Shown here: positions 15,239 through 15,772 of the stretch, one piece after another
Layout: each line of letters starts with the position of its first letter
How positions within the stretch are numbered: position 1 is the stretch's first letter
NCBI GenBank assembly: GCA_003476445.1
Contig: DMUF01000056.1
Span: 1-15,772, forward strand
DNA from: Gammaproteobacteria bacterium
Lineage (GTDB): Bacteria; Pseudomonadota; Gammaproteobacteria; Pseudomonadales; Azotimanducaceae
Length of the DNA: 15,772 nucleotides
Direction of reading: 5' to 3'
Made by a program: the position numbers and the translations under genes
The notes under the pieces: model-generated
Database searches by the model: none
The model's input: the letters and a program-made list of their open reading frames with translations, nothing else
Told to the model about the DNA's origin: nothing

Positions 15239-15772
15239 CTAGTCCTGGAGCAGCACGGGGAGGTAACGATCCAGTTCCGCGCGCCGTACCTGCCAGTCCG
15301 GCATATAGCGGCTCATGAGCGCGTAGAAACCCGGGCCGTGATCGTGATGACGCAGATGACACAGCTCATGCAACACCACATAGCGCGTGAGCCGGTGCGG
15401 CAGCTTCACCAGATGCGTGTTGAGCGCGATGCGCCCGCTGTGACTGCAACTGCCCCACTGGCTGCGCATGAACCGATGCCGCCAGAGCAGCGTGCGCTGA
15501 TGCAGCCAATCGAGCCGCGGTCGAAAATAATCAAACTGGCGGGCGAAGAGCGCTTCGGCGCGCGCCTTGTACCAGGCGTTCAGGAGCAGGCGCACGCGCT
15601 CGGAACGCAACACCTGCACGCCCGCCTGTCGCTTTGAAGCAGGCCCCAGCACCACGCGCAAATTGCCGGCGGGCGGTCGCCCGCTCAGCAGCGGCAGTTG
15701 TCGTGAGTCTCGCGAGCGGTAAACGTGCAGCGCGACCGCGTCGGCCTCTCCGTCAATCACCACGAGCTGATA
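15239..15772 (-). CDS. YgjP-like zinc metallopeptidase (DUF45 family), 5' end cut by the window
   Basis: This is a minigluzincin-like metallopeptidase of the YgjP/DUF45 (SprT-related) family. In the 174 residues counted from a GTG at 15763, the hallmark W103-G-S-C105-type strand (SQWGSCS, then GRIALNTHLVKLP) precedes the zinc motif H132-E-L-C-H136. The third ligand is His142 in HDHGPGFY, with a C-terminal helix ending the protein. There is no signal peptide, so it is cytoplasmic. The frame stays open to the last base of the window (codons for Tyr-Gln-Leu precede the GTG), so the true start may lie outside. Family members are usually 220-240 residues, which also suggests a missing N-terminus. 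It shares a minus-strand unit with rsgA, 3 nt downstream. The physiological substrate of the family is not well known; the metal site is clear. Confidence 0.88.
   Translation of the reverse strand, partial: YQLVVIDGEADAVALHVYRSRDSRQLPLLSGRPPAGNLRVVLGPASKRQAGVQVLRSERVRLLLNAWYKARAEALFARQFDYFRPRLDWLHQRTLLWRHRFMRSQWGSCSHSGRIALNTHLVKLPHRLTRYVVLHELCHLRHHDHGPGFYALMSRYMPDWQVRRAELDRYLPVLLQD
15243..15246 (-). promoter_or_regulatory. Ribosome binding site of rsgA within the end of the upstream gene
   Basis: Read on the minus strand this is AGGA, 7 nt before the GTG at 15235 and inside the last codons of the metallopeptidase gene. It points to coupled translation of the two genes. Confidence 0.45.

Noticed and set aside
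14807..15637. A 276-codon plus-strand frame opposite rsgA and the ygjP-like gene
   Set aside because: It is a shadow of two well-supported minus-strand genes with no recognisable motif.
1..15772. Mobile element, prophage, CRISPR array, defence or toxin-antitoxin system
   Set aside because: I found no transposase, integrase, direct-repeat array, Cas, restriction or toxin-like gene; all coding space is accounted for by metabolic or housekeeping families.

Overview
The window is GC-rich, densely coded DNA that looks chromosomal, most likely from a gammaproteobacterium. The evidence is a YhbW-type flavin oxidoreductase very close in sequence to the E. coli family, an RsgA paralogue, frequent GTG starts and short gene spacing. 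The taxonomic call is an inference from protein resemblance. I count 13 protein-coding genes. I see no tRNA, rRNA, CRISPR array, IS element, integrase or attachment site. No gap between genes exceeds about 120 bases, so no long stretch is unexplained.

Layout. (1) 44-2662, plus strand: a small three-TM ion channel overlaps a CHAD-domain protein by 13 nt, followed 31 nt later by an alpha/beta hydrolase. (2) 2675-4372, minus strand: an N-acyl-D-amino-acid deacylase-like amidohydrolase, convergent with the hydrolase and divergent from the next gene. (3) 4490-6295, plus strand: a membrane-anchored or exported type-B carboxylesterase. (4) 6311-10873, minus strand: a tight four-gene run, in transcription order acyl-CoA dehydrogenase, family VIII esterase/class C beta-lactamase-like protein, exported alkaline-phosphatase-superfamily phosphohydrolase and epoxide-hydrolase-like alpha/beta hydrolase. 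(5) 10983-13190, plus strand, divergent from that run: an exported seven-haem cytochrome c fused to helical-repeat and TPR domains. (6) 13254-14276, plus strand: the YhbW-like oxidoreductase. (7) 14273-15772, minus strand: a YgjP-type metallopeptidase (cut by the window end) followed 3 nt later by RsgA.

Working together. The middle of the window (1.7-10.9 kb) is unusually rich in hydrolases acting on ester, amide, epoxide and phosphoester bonds, with one acyl-CoA dehydrogenase. This resembles the catabolic gene neighbourhoods of gammaproteobacteria that use lipids, steroids or xenobiotics, but no substrate can be read from the sequence. The ygjP-rsgA end is housekeeping in character. No defence, secretion or biosynthetic system is recognisable. 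The less ordinary items are the channel/CHAD overlap with what looks like a decayed CYTH half, the haem-TPR fusion protein, the amidohydrolase with an altered metal site, and the linked hydrolase operon.
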